Part shown: piece after piece, positions 47,286 to 60,085 of the stretch
Numbering within the stretch: the first letter of the stretch is position 1
How the letters are laid out: every line of letters begins with the position of its first letter
Assembly: GCA_013397795.1 (NCBI GenBank)
Contig: VZTJ01000294.1
Span: 4,102,831 to 4,166,830, forward strand
Direction of reading: 5' to 3'
Length of the DNA stretch: 64,000 bases
Source: Orthonyx spaldingii
Lineage: Eukaryota > Chordata > Aves > Passeriformes > Orthonychidae
Notes under the pieces: generated by a model
What the model was told of the DNA's origin: nothing
Seen by the model: only the letters and a program-made list of their open reading frames with translations
Databases searched by the model: none
Translations under genes and position numbers: made by a program

Positions 47286-50200
47286 CTCTTCCTCCCTTCC
47301 CACTGGGCTTCTGTAACTTGAGGTTTCAGACCAGCACTGAGCCCTTCTGCAATCACAACTGAAAGGGATCGCCAAACGACACAGAAACAACAAAATGTGC
47401 TCTATATCCACTACTTGAGAACATGTCAAATCTCACAGTATTGCTTTCAAATATTATACACATTAACCTAATTACTATCTGACAAGTATTTCTCTTATTT
47501 ACAGTTAATTTCTTGAATGAACCCATTTTCATTATACAGGAATTAAAAAATCAGCCCCCTTTCCCCTATATTCTATTAAGTATGTTAAAAAAAAACTTCT
47601 ACATCTTCTGGTTGCCAGTCATTTACAGTAAATGAGATTTGAATTCTAGACTCTGGAGTGCAGCCGTTTAGGATATTTTCCACAATGAAATCTCCAATTA
47701 TTTGAAGTTACTTCACATTAACCTAAAGCAATTTATTAGAGCAAAACCCTCTAAAATACTGACATATCTGGTCAAATTAAAACGTGATAAATCTGATGAT
47801 GGGATATAGCCATTCTGCTGCAGTGAGAACTGAATTTGGAGAAGCCGGTGTTTTCATATCAGCAGTGTTCCTTACAGACCAAAAATGAAATTACAAATGC
47901 TTTCAAGAGAAATAAGTGCCAGCTCAATGCACAGCTTCTGTGCAGTACAGGGTTGAGATGTGGAGTAGCATTAGTCATTTGTGTGGAAAAACCCAACAAG
48001 AAATGTCAATGAGCTATCTTGGAAAAGTACTAACAGAACATGATTTGCAGAATTAGGTCCTTTTAAGCTGAAAATGTTACTTCTACAGCTCTATCTTTAT
48101 AAACCAAAACCTCCATTAAGGAATACCACATTCTACCTTTTGTAGAGAGGAGTCCAGAAATACATTTACTCTGTGAAAATTGAGATATCTGAGATTTGGG
48201 CAGCCAACAGCTTTCTGCTACCCAAAACAAAAAGTTATACATGCCAGATGATGCAAGGAATTCAAGCTACTGCAAACTGGCTGATCCACAGTAACTACCT
48301 GGATATATTCACCAGCCTACTGCAAGTTTAATTCAATTTAACTTAACCGGCTGTTAAAGAGGGTTACACAAAATGTATTCGGTTGCCTTTTCTGCTACTA
48401 CTTCATAACATACAGAAATAAATATCATAACTTGGATGTTGCATAGTATCTTGTCAATCTGCATAACCTAAATTCATTTTTTAGTTCAATTTCTGATCCT
48501 GTGTTTATATATAGGTGTCATACATTAACAACAAGTTGAGAGAAGTCCCTAGTTACAAACTCTCTGGAATTTTGTTTGAAATCCAAATACAGAAATGCAA
48601 ACAGATTATATTGTAGCTTCGGCTCATATCTGATGTTTAACAAGTCTTGTATTTACCACAGAGCTGAAGGCAAATCCCTTATTACTTGAAAGAACTTAAA
48701 CACATTTCACTTTCTCAGAAGCTATTTTATGTCACTATTTCTGACTGTGCTGCCTTTGCTGGCTAATGCATTCTGTGATGGTACTTTGGAGAAGATTGCT
48801 TATTTTTTTTTTTTTTTAGGGGTTTTGCTCACTAAGAAACGTCCTTGTGTCTTTTGGAGACAAGGCTGTTCTGATTTACCTGTAAATACCTTTGCATCTT
48901 TAACAAACACAGGTGTTTTCCAGTGCAGAACTCAGGATTACAGTAGGTGCAGTGTAGGATGTGCCTACAGGGAACACATGAATCTACCAGCCTCAGTGCT
49001 TTTAGATCATGCCCATCTTCTCATGCTATCAGAGGCTCAAAAAGAGGCAGTAGCTGGAAATTGATTCTTAAGATTGACATTGCTCTCAATTCTCAACACA
49101 GCAAGGTAGAGGTTCAGAGGGTTTGTTGTATAGAGAGTGTGGCCATACACACTTGAAATTTTGTAGTGTTTTCCATATCTTTTTTAAGTCAGAAGCTATG
49201 AAATTACTTTCTACCCTTGTGGCAAACCCAATCACACAAATTTCTGACAGTCCACTCAAGATTGCATTGGCTTATTGAACAGTCAAGTGCACTCTTCAAG
49301 GACTTCCCAGTGGGGGAAGAAAGGTGGAGACATTATTAGATATGTTTCAAAAGTTTCACCTTCTCTCTCAGTCTGTTCTTTAGTGATGTCAGGCTCTACA
49401 TGTTAGGACATTTTCCATGTCTATCAGAGCCAGATTCTGCATGTAGCAGCCAAAGGAATATTGGATGAAACATCACTGAAATCAACAGCATATCAACATA
49501 AGAGAGTCAAAATTAAATCTTACTGTGCAAGAGGACATTAACACATTCCTGCACATGAAGCCTAAGATGAATGGCTGTTTGGACTTAAAGATATCTTTCT
49601 GTGGGCCAGCCTCAGCACATGGTCACAGACGTGTGACTTTCTTCTTGCTAGTACAGTTGCTGTGGTGCAGCAACTCATCCCAAAGTCAGCATCAACAATG
49701 CCAAGATACTTCCAGACCCTGAATCAAAATATTAAATCCTGAAACCTGAGGGGAAGAAGTCTCAAGCCCTAGCCATGGCCAAAATCTCAGAAATAAACCC
49801 TTGATTTGAAAGGAACATAGAACAAAGCACTGCACATTCATGCATTTTTTGTATCCCACTAACCTAACAACCCACTGTAATGGGGTTAACTAAAGCTTAG
49901 CCAAATTCTGCAGTTCTTTAGCTCAACCAGTCTCTTCTTAAACCAGGAGTTGTTGTTTAATGCCCATCCAGTATCCCTGCTGTTTGAGGGGAAAGAAAGA
50001 GTAAGGTTTCCTCAGAACAGAAGACAACTATAAAAAAATGACAGCAGATCATCTGAGGCACACCTGGTCTTTAGGTAGATCTTCAAAAATGCTAGAAGTC
50101 ACTTACCCTCACTAGGTTTGCTTTCTTCCTGGTATCTGCAGACCATTATAAGCAGGAGAGAAAATAATTACTTCTCTCCACAGTATCAGACTTGTCGAGA

Positions 50201-53200
50201 TAAGACAAATATTTTGTGTGATGCCCTATTGCAGAACTCAGCCATGCTATAATTAGCAGCTGTGAAGAACCAACTCCACAGCTGTCAGCACATCCATCTC
50301 TACTTTCCAAAGGGATTTGTGATATGACTTGGAAAAATATGGACACGCAGGAATCCTGAGCAAATTATTTCAACTCAATGGGAAATATTCATCTGATAAG
50401 AATACCATAATTCAGATCTTTGTAATACTTAGCTCTAGCAGGCCCAGTTTAAAGCATCTAAGTATTAATTCTAAAAAAAAAAAAAAAAAATACTTGTTGC
50501 GTTTCACTCCATCTTTTACTGACAGTTTAACATGATTTTGACTGAACACAACCACTGACCTTTTTTTTTTTTTTAAAGTGCTTTGAAAAATGATGCTGGC
50601 AGTAATATTTTTAAATACTATTTCAATGACTTCACAAGGCAAGGAATTTCCTCATTAGTGAACCTGAAGCCACTGGCTGGCTGGTCTGAAAGCAGAGAGT
50701 GGGGAAGCTCTGAACTCTGTCTGCCAAGACAGCGCAGTGGCTGCTACAAAACTGAGGACAACTGAACCAGGGCTTGGGTCTGATTCTTCTGGGACTTCAG
50801 CATCATGCTCTCATTTTACTGAGCAATGTGGACGTGTTTCTCACAAGAACTACTCCTAACCTGCTTTCCCCAAGCAGACTGCGGTGGAAATCCAGAGCAG
50901 TGGTTCATTTAAAGTAAGGGTTGAACTAAAAGTAGGGAGCACCACAGTCCTACTATCAAGTATCACCACAGCTTTGTTGGTGTTATGGAAATTCAGCTAC
51001 ACCCCATGTTAGAGCAAAGAAAAAAGAGGGAAACAGGTTTTGTTACAAAGTCACATTTTTCCTGTGAAGGCCACTTCCAGTAAAGAGGATCTCTATTTTA
51101 CACATTACCAAGGGTAAATAATCGTGGAAGATTTAAAGGAATATTTCTGTCCAGTGATATCTTGATTGATGTACTCAAAAACGTAAGCTTGTCAATCCCT
51201 GACTTCTGCAAGAGTAATCTCCGAGTAATATGTTTTCCCTCAAGCAACAGAGGCTCCAGATACATTTCTGGTTTAAAAGCAAATAATAAGAAGCATCTAA
51301 AGCAACTTACAACAATAACTATTGCACTTTCTTCCATTGACACCAGCACGAGTCCTGCCATTGACTAAAATCTACAGCTTGATACAATTTTAGGCAGCAA
51401 ATGATGTGTGGTATTTTCCTAAGTCAAGGAAACCATTTTGGTCAGGGGTAGCAGAAATATCGGGCCAGAGTGGCCACAACAACATTATCGTTATTCATGT
51501 TCAGCACATGGGATATGCTGATAGTTTTGTGAGCTGGGTATTTGCTTTAAATATCTTGAATAAGGTCTGACTCAAATCTACTCAAATCGTAAGGAAAACC
51601 CCAGTGAGCATCATTTGAGTTATACCTAAGACAGACAAAAGAAAAAGAAATAAAATCTAGAACTATCAGTATTTCTACACGTTCTAACTCACTGTAATTT
51701 TTAAAACTTAATAAAAAATGCTGATAAATATTCAGAAGGTTGCCTGAACTCTTCTAGAACAGAGTAATATTAGTATGAATTGAAGTTTTACTAGTTGATG
51801 GATTAAATGATTGTCCTATCAGCCAGGTTTTTTCACATACTTTATGGTTCACTTAATGCTTTTTGGCTATGCAATGAAAAGCTGGAAAGTGAATGTGGTT
51901 AGAGTTTTATAGATGACTAATGTTTGTGTCTTCAGTACTTTTCATTATTTTAGTGTGTGAGGTCACTGCCACCTCATAGTATTTGAATGATAATTTCTTA
52001 TTTGCAAAAATGTTTTTAAAGAAATATTGCCATAATTTGTTTCACTCAAGATTATAGCTCCAAAATGTCCAAATATTTAATATTAAGTGTTTACTATGTT
52101 AACCAAATAGATAATAGAAAGACTATATTGATCACTAAACTGTAATTTCACTGAAGTTACAGAATATCAGTTCTCTGACTTGCTAATGCTTTAAAAAAAA
52201 TCATGAGTCAAAGAAAGGCTTTCAAAATGTCTGTGTAGCTTTTCCACCCTATGCTGGTGATCATTAACTACTAACAGACAATAAAAAACTCTTGTAGCAC
52301 ATAATAAGGCCAAGCTGCTCTGTCATACACAAAAATTAAGAAAATACCTTTCCAAGGGCCTCAGTATTAGCTTCACCTGTGATAATTTCAAGGAATAGAG
52401 TGAGTCATCCAGGCTGCAATACCAGATATGGGCTGAGTGGCTGAGACAGGCCCACAAAGCTGATGTCGAGTGGTAAATCTTACCCAGAATTATGTTAAGT
52501 GATGGATAGAGCATTACTAGATTGAGCTGTTCTCACTGGTAAGAAGTAGTTAAAGCTGTGGATTGGTTTAAGTTCCAGCTGTCATTTTGTTGTCAGGGCA
52601 GATGCTGTCCTCTGAGAAATAATCTGCTCCTAAAATGTGTTATTCTGTGTTACCACAGGTGTGCATGGTACCATACAGGCAAGCAGGAGAAACTGACTGT
52701 GGCAGAGAAGGCTGTGGTTTACATCAGATATTAAAGAGAATATTGGGAGCATGCAATAGTGACAAAACCAGGAAGAAGAGTTACGTTTCATCAATAATGG
52801 GGCAGGCAACTAGAGTGAGTTTTGGACTGGATCTCACTGCATGTCATTCTCAGGCCTTACTTATTCTTCTTACAGATCTCTCAACGCTACAGAGGCAGTC
52901 TCTGATTCACACAGCCTATGACTGCAGTGAGACAGGCCCAAGACACAGGTAACATGGGTGTGGGATAGATACCAGTGAGGGGTGCACTGAGGGCTCACAG
53001 ATTTTTACACGGAAACACTCGTGTGCAGAGTACGAGCTGCCATATCCAAGCCTTGACGCTCCTGCAGCATCTGCACTTTGTGCTGTCAGTGCTAAGTGCC
53101 CTGGAAAGATAAATGCTCAATGCCTGTGATCCCTGCAGTTATCCTTATGAGCTGGATTTCCAGTTTGGCTCAGTCTTTTGCAGGGCCAAAGAAAATGTGG

Positions 53201-56200
53201 CAAACAAGCAGTTAAGAACCTTCAACTTTAGACCAAAATCCCCAGCTCCACACTGTCTGGATCAGAGCTTTTTCCAAGCTTATAGTTTAATCATTCATTT
53301 AATTCAGGACCTGACAGTGTGTTAGGGAAGTTACAAGGCCAAGTAAAGAGAGAGGAAAAAGTAAGAGGAAAACAACACCTGTCTTTGCAGCTGGTCAACA
53401 GGCAGACCTTTAATGTGCTGCCTGCTGGGAAACAGGGATGGTCTCATGTTACACTGAGGCTTCAGCAAAGGATGGAGTTTGCAGAAAGGAATCCTGCAAC
53501 TAGAAGATGTGAGGCTTGGGCTTTAGCCAAAAACAGTGGAGAACAGCATTAAATGAAAAGTTCCATAAGTTCAAATGCATTCAATCACTGAACAACACAC
53601 AACTTTGTCGTTTGAAAGAGTTTTAAAAAGAAATTTAAATCATCACTGCAGAGCTACCAGTTGTTTCTAATTTTGAAGAACAATCAGTATTTTACCCTCA
53701 ACTACCACCAAATGCTTCCCAGACTGACCATAGTCACCCATAAACAGACTGAATATCTTCATTTAAGAAGAGCAAACAAAGCCTGATAAAAGCCAATATG
53801 CTACTTTGAAAATTGCTTTACTGCCTGAAGCAGAATTTCATCTTTCATAGGCTAAATCGACCCTAATAAGTGGCACCAGTTTTGCTCTAAGTTACATCCT
53901 TAGAACCTCATTGACTACAATTGAGAAGTCATTGAAGAAGAGTGATTCCAAAAGATTAGTAGAAAAATATACATAATGGTATTAAAGTAGACATTTAGAG
54001 AATATAATCTTATGAACAGAAATGTTGCAACAGAAAACAGTAGAATAAAATTTTAAAAAATAGAACCTGGACTGAAAATACTAAAGCAGTGAAACCCGCA
54101 TAGTTCTGCTTCGGAAGTGAAACAGTGGAAGGGAGAGGACAGGGCTTCAAAAAATCTAACAAAAAAATGACCAAAACACTACATAAGCAGGGACTAAAAT
54201 ACATATTAGAAGCTGAAATGTCCTTTTTTCCGTAGTCTCAATAATACTGACTGCTAGAAAGGGATAAAGGCATTAACAGGTGGTTAAGGAGCAGATCAGT
54301 AGTGACCTGCATTTTCAGCAGTGACCTCTAATTTCGGTTTCATAGCACGAGGCAAAGGAGCATCTCTTTTTCTGAGGGATCTAAAATATCTTAAAGTCTG
54401 CCTGATTTTGGTAGAAAATGAGAGGACAGTAACCTTCCCTGACAAGGAAGTGAGAAGGGTGTATATTGCCCACAAAATGTTTCTGAGAAGTGAATTGTTG
54501 GAATTAGAATTTTGCAATTTCAGGAACATAACATTAAGGACTGAAGAAAAATATATTTAAATACTACAATATTTGAAAATTAATTTCTTGATTGAAGTAG
54601 AGTTTGATGCTTTAGAGTCTGAAAAAATAGTAAATATTTTAAGATTATATATAGTTTATGCTGGCCCTTCAAGTGAGGGATGGAGTTCACATTAACAAGG
54701 GCTTTTGATTTGGTTTTTTTATCTTCTGGCAGACAATAACAAGCCTTTGGAAAATGAAAAATCCATAAATTGTATTTCAGCTCTTTGTTCTTATGTTCAT
54801 TACTAGAAATTTAATGACCTAAGATTCCTTTAATCTCTAATTTTATGATTCTATTAAGCAAATGATAAATAAAAATTTCCTCTAGACATACAGAGGGAGA
54901 AAAAAAATCACCAAAATATTGGATAAGGATCCAGGTTTTCAGTCAGTTGAAACATCCCTAATTGGCTGGCATGTTTTGCTGCACTTATTACAGTGAATGC
55001 TGCCATCTGTTTCTTGCTTCAAAAGAAATAGACAAAACGATTAGCAAGCCAACAGACAAGAAAGTCTTATCATGCATATAGAATATTTTAAAAAGAATAG
55101 TATCCACTGGCTCCCTGTGGATAGAATATTTCTAGCCTTGACATGACAATTACTGGTACAAAAATATTCAGCCATCTTCCATTGGTGATAATGGGACATG
55201 TAGAGATGAGAGAATTTTGACTCCAGATTTTCCATTTCCCACTTTAGGATTTGCCTTTTAAGGATCCTGGTAAGGGTGTTTGTGGTGAACCAGGCTGTGC
55301 TCTGCCCATCCATTGGACCACAGGCTGGTGGCCAAAGATAATAACAAGTTTGCCAACGTAAAACATCATCTTTAACAGCCCAAAGAGAAGTCTACAAACA
55401 AAGAGCATGAAAGAAAGCACACACAATGTTAGGGGAAAGAAAAAGACACACAAGAGACAGGTAATGTATCATCAACAGTGCCATCATCACAGCTGATCAA
55501 GGATGTATCACATGGGCTATTTTCCTAATTGTTAAACATCATAATGAACTGCTGATATTTCTGCACTTCACCACTTAATTTCATCAACCGCTGCTTAACC
55601 TGATGACTGCAAAATTCATACTTGCAAAACCAGTAATGTTTTTATAGACCCCTTGCCTATACATTAATGTTGAACATTCGCTTCCTTGAGTGCTTGCAAA
55701 TTATTCAGTCCATTATTGATATGCTGTAAAGGCAAAATCCCACATCAACCTGCATGGCCACAATCTGAAAAACCAGGGAAAGGGAACTATAGCCAAGAGG
55801 ATGTGCAATAAACCATAGCAGCTGCTACACTCAAGAAGTGACAATAGTATAAGTATGACATACAGGAGAGGATTTCACTCCCATGAAGCCTGTGATGTAT
55901 GTTTTCACCCTATCTGCTACAGTGGAAAGTAGCAAGATTCATAACTTCTCTCCATCCCATTCTTTTCCTATCTAACCAAAGTAATCCAAATCTGGATCTG
56001 TCTGAGATTAGCAGAAATAAGAGCTTTCTGCTGCCTGTAATTTGCAACAAAACTGGTCTTCTATCATCCATTTTTTTGCTTTGCTTCACAAAAGACTTTA
56101 TTAATTCACTTTAATGCTTTGCTTTTTCTTCACATGTCAATGACAGTACCAATAGTATTTCCTGATTTTACAACTGCCTGAGTAACAGAAGCACGAGACA

Positions 56201-56623
56201 CATAGGCCAGGGCTGAGGCACACTCACCAGTAACCCCTTCCTTCACTCCTATCTGTAGGCCACAGAAAGAAACAGGCAATTTTAGAAGGAACAGTATGCC
56301 AACATATTTTTTACCACAGAATGTCCAGGCTGTAGAGGCATCTGCCTGGAGATGAATACAGCAAGCAGGGAAAAAGAACAGAAAACAATATGGGCAGGGG
56401 TAGATGGCAATATAGGCGGGGAAAACCCCCCAAAACAACAACCACAAAACCCAAGATATGATTAACAGGTCATCCATGAACATTTCCTATCGGCACCTGT
56501 GGACCAACCACAAACCATAAAGAAGAAAGAACATACAAACTTCAGACCAGAACAATAACTCTGTCTCAGCTTACAACCATGACTGGCGACTGGAGTTTGT
56601 GTTTTTCATCTACTTTCTTAGAA

Positions 56624-56629
<6 letters not shown>
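47286..56629. other. Unique noncoding DNA, no gene seen
   Basis: Over 9 kb without a recognisable exon, RNA gene or repeat family. Frames reach 117 codons (56130-56483, minus) and 111 codons (48729-49064, plus). An A18 run (50473-50490) and a T14 run (50561-50574) lie 70 bases apart. A T run lies at 48804-48819. A chance-quality splice pair on the minus strand brackets 25 bases at 56228-56252. Confidence 0.6.
50473..50574. repeat. Inverted A18 / T14 homopolymer pair
   Basis: Eighteen A and, 70 bases on, fourteen T on the same strand. They could pair in a transcript. Probably unrelated low-complexity tracts. Confidence 0.7.

Positions 56630-56665
<36 letters not shown>
56630..56665. repeat. 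A36 homopolymer
   Basis: Thirty-six consecutive A. It is preceded by GAAAAAAGT. An undetermined base (N) follows 25 bases later at 56690, consistent with poor read quality past the homopolymer. No retroposon body recognised on either side. Confidence 0.95.
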
Positions 56666-56667
<2 letters not shown>

Positions 56668-56689
56668 CACAACACCCAGAGGGGGAGAA

Positions 56690-56690
56690 N
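56690..56690. other. Single undetermined base
   Basis: One N within GGGAGAANAAGG, just downstream of the A36 run. Confidence 0.99.
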
Positions 56691-57574
56691 AAGGAAGGCA
56701 TCCACACACAGAGTGTGGGAAACAGGAGAATGGCCGTGAGTTGATGTGATAGCTGCTGGCTCTTGCTAACTTGAAAGGGAAACGTGAGAAAGTGCAAGAA
56801 CAGCAGCACTGACATCACACAGGCAAAAAGGCGTCTGTGCTATCGCACTGGAGGGTTCTACTGAAGCCAGGGATTCAGCACAGTTCTCAGGCAGATGGAC
56901 CTTTGGAAATGCAGATAAGTTCAGGGAAGACATTTGAGCCTCTAAAGAGGTTGTAAAAAAGTAGGTGAATTCAATCGACTCCTCTGTGAGCATTGGTGAC
57001 TACTACACAGGCTTGATTTCTTTTAGGGAACTGTGCACTAGGATGTTTCTTAACCTGAAAATAAACCCAAACAAAACAAACCCAAAAAACCCAAACCAAA
57101 CAAACCCATAGCTTGGATGAAGGTATCTTTTTCTTTGAGCAAGAGGGAACATTCCTCCTGCCAAGTGGGAACATTTAACTGTTATCAATAGGCAAATCTG
57201 AAGTTGGACAGAGCTGCCTAAATCCACTTGTCACAAATATGTCTACTGTGTTACCAGGACTGTTTTTTGATAAATGAATTGGAAACCAGCCTATTCATTC
57301 TGTATAATAAACAGTAAGTGCTGGAGGGTATTTAACATGCAAAGAGTACACACCACAGATTGCCATGCTCACTGCATGACAGCCACCGAGGAAACTCGTT
57401 GGACACAGACTCCACATTCCCCATGGAAGGAAAAAATGTCATTTAAGGTAATGTGTACAACTGGTCAAATCAGTGCTGACAAATACATTTGCTGACAACT
57501 TTAGCCCTTTTTCCAATTACCAGCTGTTTGCAAACAGACTGCTGTTGTGTTTGTTATTGTAATCATAGGACAGA
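56691..57574. other. Noncoding; includes a C/A low-complexity run
   Basis: 57062-57109 is built of AAACCC, AAACAAA and AACCAAAC units, and in the minus strand gives a Phe/Gly/Val/Trp-rich translation. Otherwise nothing recognised. Confidence 0.6.
57062..57109. repeat. (AAACCC)-like low-complexity run
   Basis: Irregular AAACCCAAAC/CAAACC units over 48 bases. It is not vertebrate telomere repeat (no CCCTAA units). Confidence 0.75.
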
Positions 57575-57640
57575 CAATTGAAGTGCCTGAGCCAAAGCCC
57601 CAAACTCTCATTGACTTCACTGGGCTATGGGGAAGGGCTG
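57575..57640. repeat. Ancient amniote repeat relic (short)
   Basis: GAGCCAAAGCCCCAAACTCT followed by CATTGACTTCACTGGGCT is one base from the 'cattgacttcaatggg' core of an old amniote repeat. Short, low certainty. Confidence 0.35.
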
Positions 57641-59999
57641 TAGATGAACAAACTTTATGCAAAGAATTTGTGAAATACTCCCTTGGACTCTTTCCCACTT
57701 TTTATTTATGCTGTGTAACTGGTCATTCACATCACATAGATTTTTTTTTCTTCCAGACTACATATATGATAGTTTTAAATTAATAATTTAATAGCAAATA
57801 ATTTTTCATCTGAATAAATAACCATATTCACACGAGACTAAAAAAAATGTGAAGAGCAGTCATCATCCAAATGTTTGTGGCAGTACAAACATCCATGAGT
57901 GGCTGATACCAAAAGGGTGCAGTAAGTCTGGGATGAGCCATGGCATCATTTGCAAGCATAGTTTTAGCCCATCCATGAAGCTACTGATGTCTCATTAGTC
58001 TGAAGTAGGAGCAGTCAGAACAATCTGCACTGCAAGCTGGTACACTCACTCAAGGCTGAAATCACCAATTAATCTGTCCTCCCCATGAATAAAGAGGAAA
58101 TCAAACACCGGGATCAAACATGTAGCTTCTTAATTTTTCAGGACCTGGAATTTTATTGCCTGCCTCTACAGGCGGAAGTAGTTGTCTTTACAATTCAGCC
58201 CTACTTTGTCTGTTATGGTGAACAATAATAATAACATATCTGTTCCAAAGTTCTCTAGGAAAAATTCTTCAGAGGATTTACCATTTAATAGTGAGATTAT
58301 GATACACTTACCTTTACAGAATGACATCCTCTTTTCCTAATCCAACTGGCTTTTAATAGATTCGTTGGAAGACTCATGGGACATGTCAGCTACAGTGGGC
58401 CATCATAATCTGATCCTTACCTTCTTCTAAGTGTGTTAAGCAGTATGGCTCCTACTTGTGCCTCTCAATTGAACATATCAGAAAGTTTCTCCTTGATATT
58501 CAGGCATGTTTTTATATATCCCCTTCCTCTCCTGTTTATAGTGTAATTTCTGTCCACCTTGGCCTTCATCTATCAAACAGTGGGTGCTAAGCCTAGATTC
58601 TTACAACCAAGTCATCATGGAGCAATCAGTCTTTTTAATGGGGCACTGAACAGAACAACATAAATTACAGAACGTATGCTGCAGAATTACCACCTACCAG
58701 TGCTACATGCATGTAGAAATTCTGGACTACATCTCTTCTTCCCTGAAATTCCTTCTCCTGGAACATGTCCAGTGCAGATCAGATATTCTGATTATTTATA
58801 TGTTGTCTTGCATTGAAATCCCTTTTCAAGAAACACCCCCTCAAAGGCATTTCAACAACTCAGAAATCCATGAGTGATTGGTTGAAGCTCTGAACAAGAG
58901 GAAGACAGCTTGTGACACATCACAAAGATGTTTTCTATCTCTTGATTACCTTATTTTCCAAGTATTGAATTACAATGTTTACTACAAGGAACATATAAAC
59001 ACAATACAACCTGCCACCTTTTAACATCATAAAGAAGCTCAAGTTACATATGTGCCATTTGATGTACAATAATTTGTTCCTTCTTGATACTATATCTTGA
59101 GAGCAGCAATTAATGAATGTAGAGAAGATAATATTGGTTTGAGTGTTCAATGTGACACACAGAAACATTGCTGTAAATGATCCTAAAAGCTCGTGGAAAA
59201 GGGAACTGGCAAATAACATAGGCTATGATGAGCTGAGCCAAGAATGTGATTTTGGACTGTTTCCACTGCGGTTTTCACTTCAGAGTAATTTGTATGATTT
59301 GGAAAGCCAGCAATGTAACTCTGTGTAGGGATGGGTTATTTGAGGTAACCTCTGTGTTTTAAGGATGGGGTATTTTTATAGCCATGGACCAAAAATGAGG
59401 TCACATGCTACAGCTACCTAGAGCTAGGAAGACAGAGAATCCACTGTTTTTAATTTCTCACATTATCTTGTACCATACAGAGACATGTATTTTACTGTTC
59501 TTAAAATACATAGCTATTAATATGCTAATGGCACGATGAGCAAAACAGCACAGCCTAATAAAACATCCTTTTAGTAGAAATATTAACTTTTCACATTCTT
59601 AAAGGCTAGTTTTCACATTAAATTCCTCAGGAAATGCAGTGAAGTAGAAGTCTAGGATTGTAATATTTGAAACTTTTAAATTATATCAGATTTTATGGCA
59701 TTCCAAGTCCATGTGACAAACCAGCCTGTTTAGTGCTAGATTTTCTGTGATAAATCTTGAGTTAATTTTTAGAAAATAGCTGAATTTTTTAAGCTGCTAA
59801 AAGTTACAGTTTGTACACAAGAACACAGCAATAGTGGGCTCAACACAGTACCTAAAGACAGGACTACCATAATTTAACATATTTGGATGTGAACAATATT
59901 TTCTCTAGCACAACATGTAAAAGATGAAAAAAATTCAAATTCAAAAAAACCCTTTGAAATCAGCTGCAAATTAAAGTTTTATAGTGGGGCCTTTTAAAG
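57641..59999. other. Unique noncoding DNA, no gene seen
   Basis: AT-rich, with frames of 94 codons or fewer. No RNA gene or repeat family recognised. Confidence 0.65.
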
Positions 60000-60085
60000 A
60001 CTTAGGTTCAGATCCTCCTCTGCAGTAAAGTTTCAATGGAGAAAGTGAAAATATCTCATTTACATCAATGAAAAATTATAAAATC
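60000..60085. repeat. Ancient amniote repeat relic
   Basis: GACTTAGGTTCAGATCCTCC, GTTTCAATGGAGAAAG and TCTCATTTACATCAATGAAA parallel 'ggcccagatcctca..tcaatggag..atttacatca' in order. Same loose family as 13662 and 20350. Confidence 0.4.

Noticed and set aside
57062..57109. Telomere-like C/A repeat
   Set aside because: Units are AAACCC/AAACAAA and not CCCTAA; plain low complexity.
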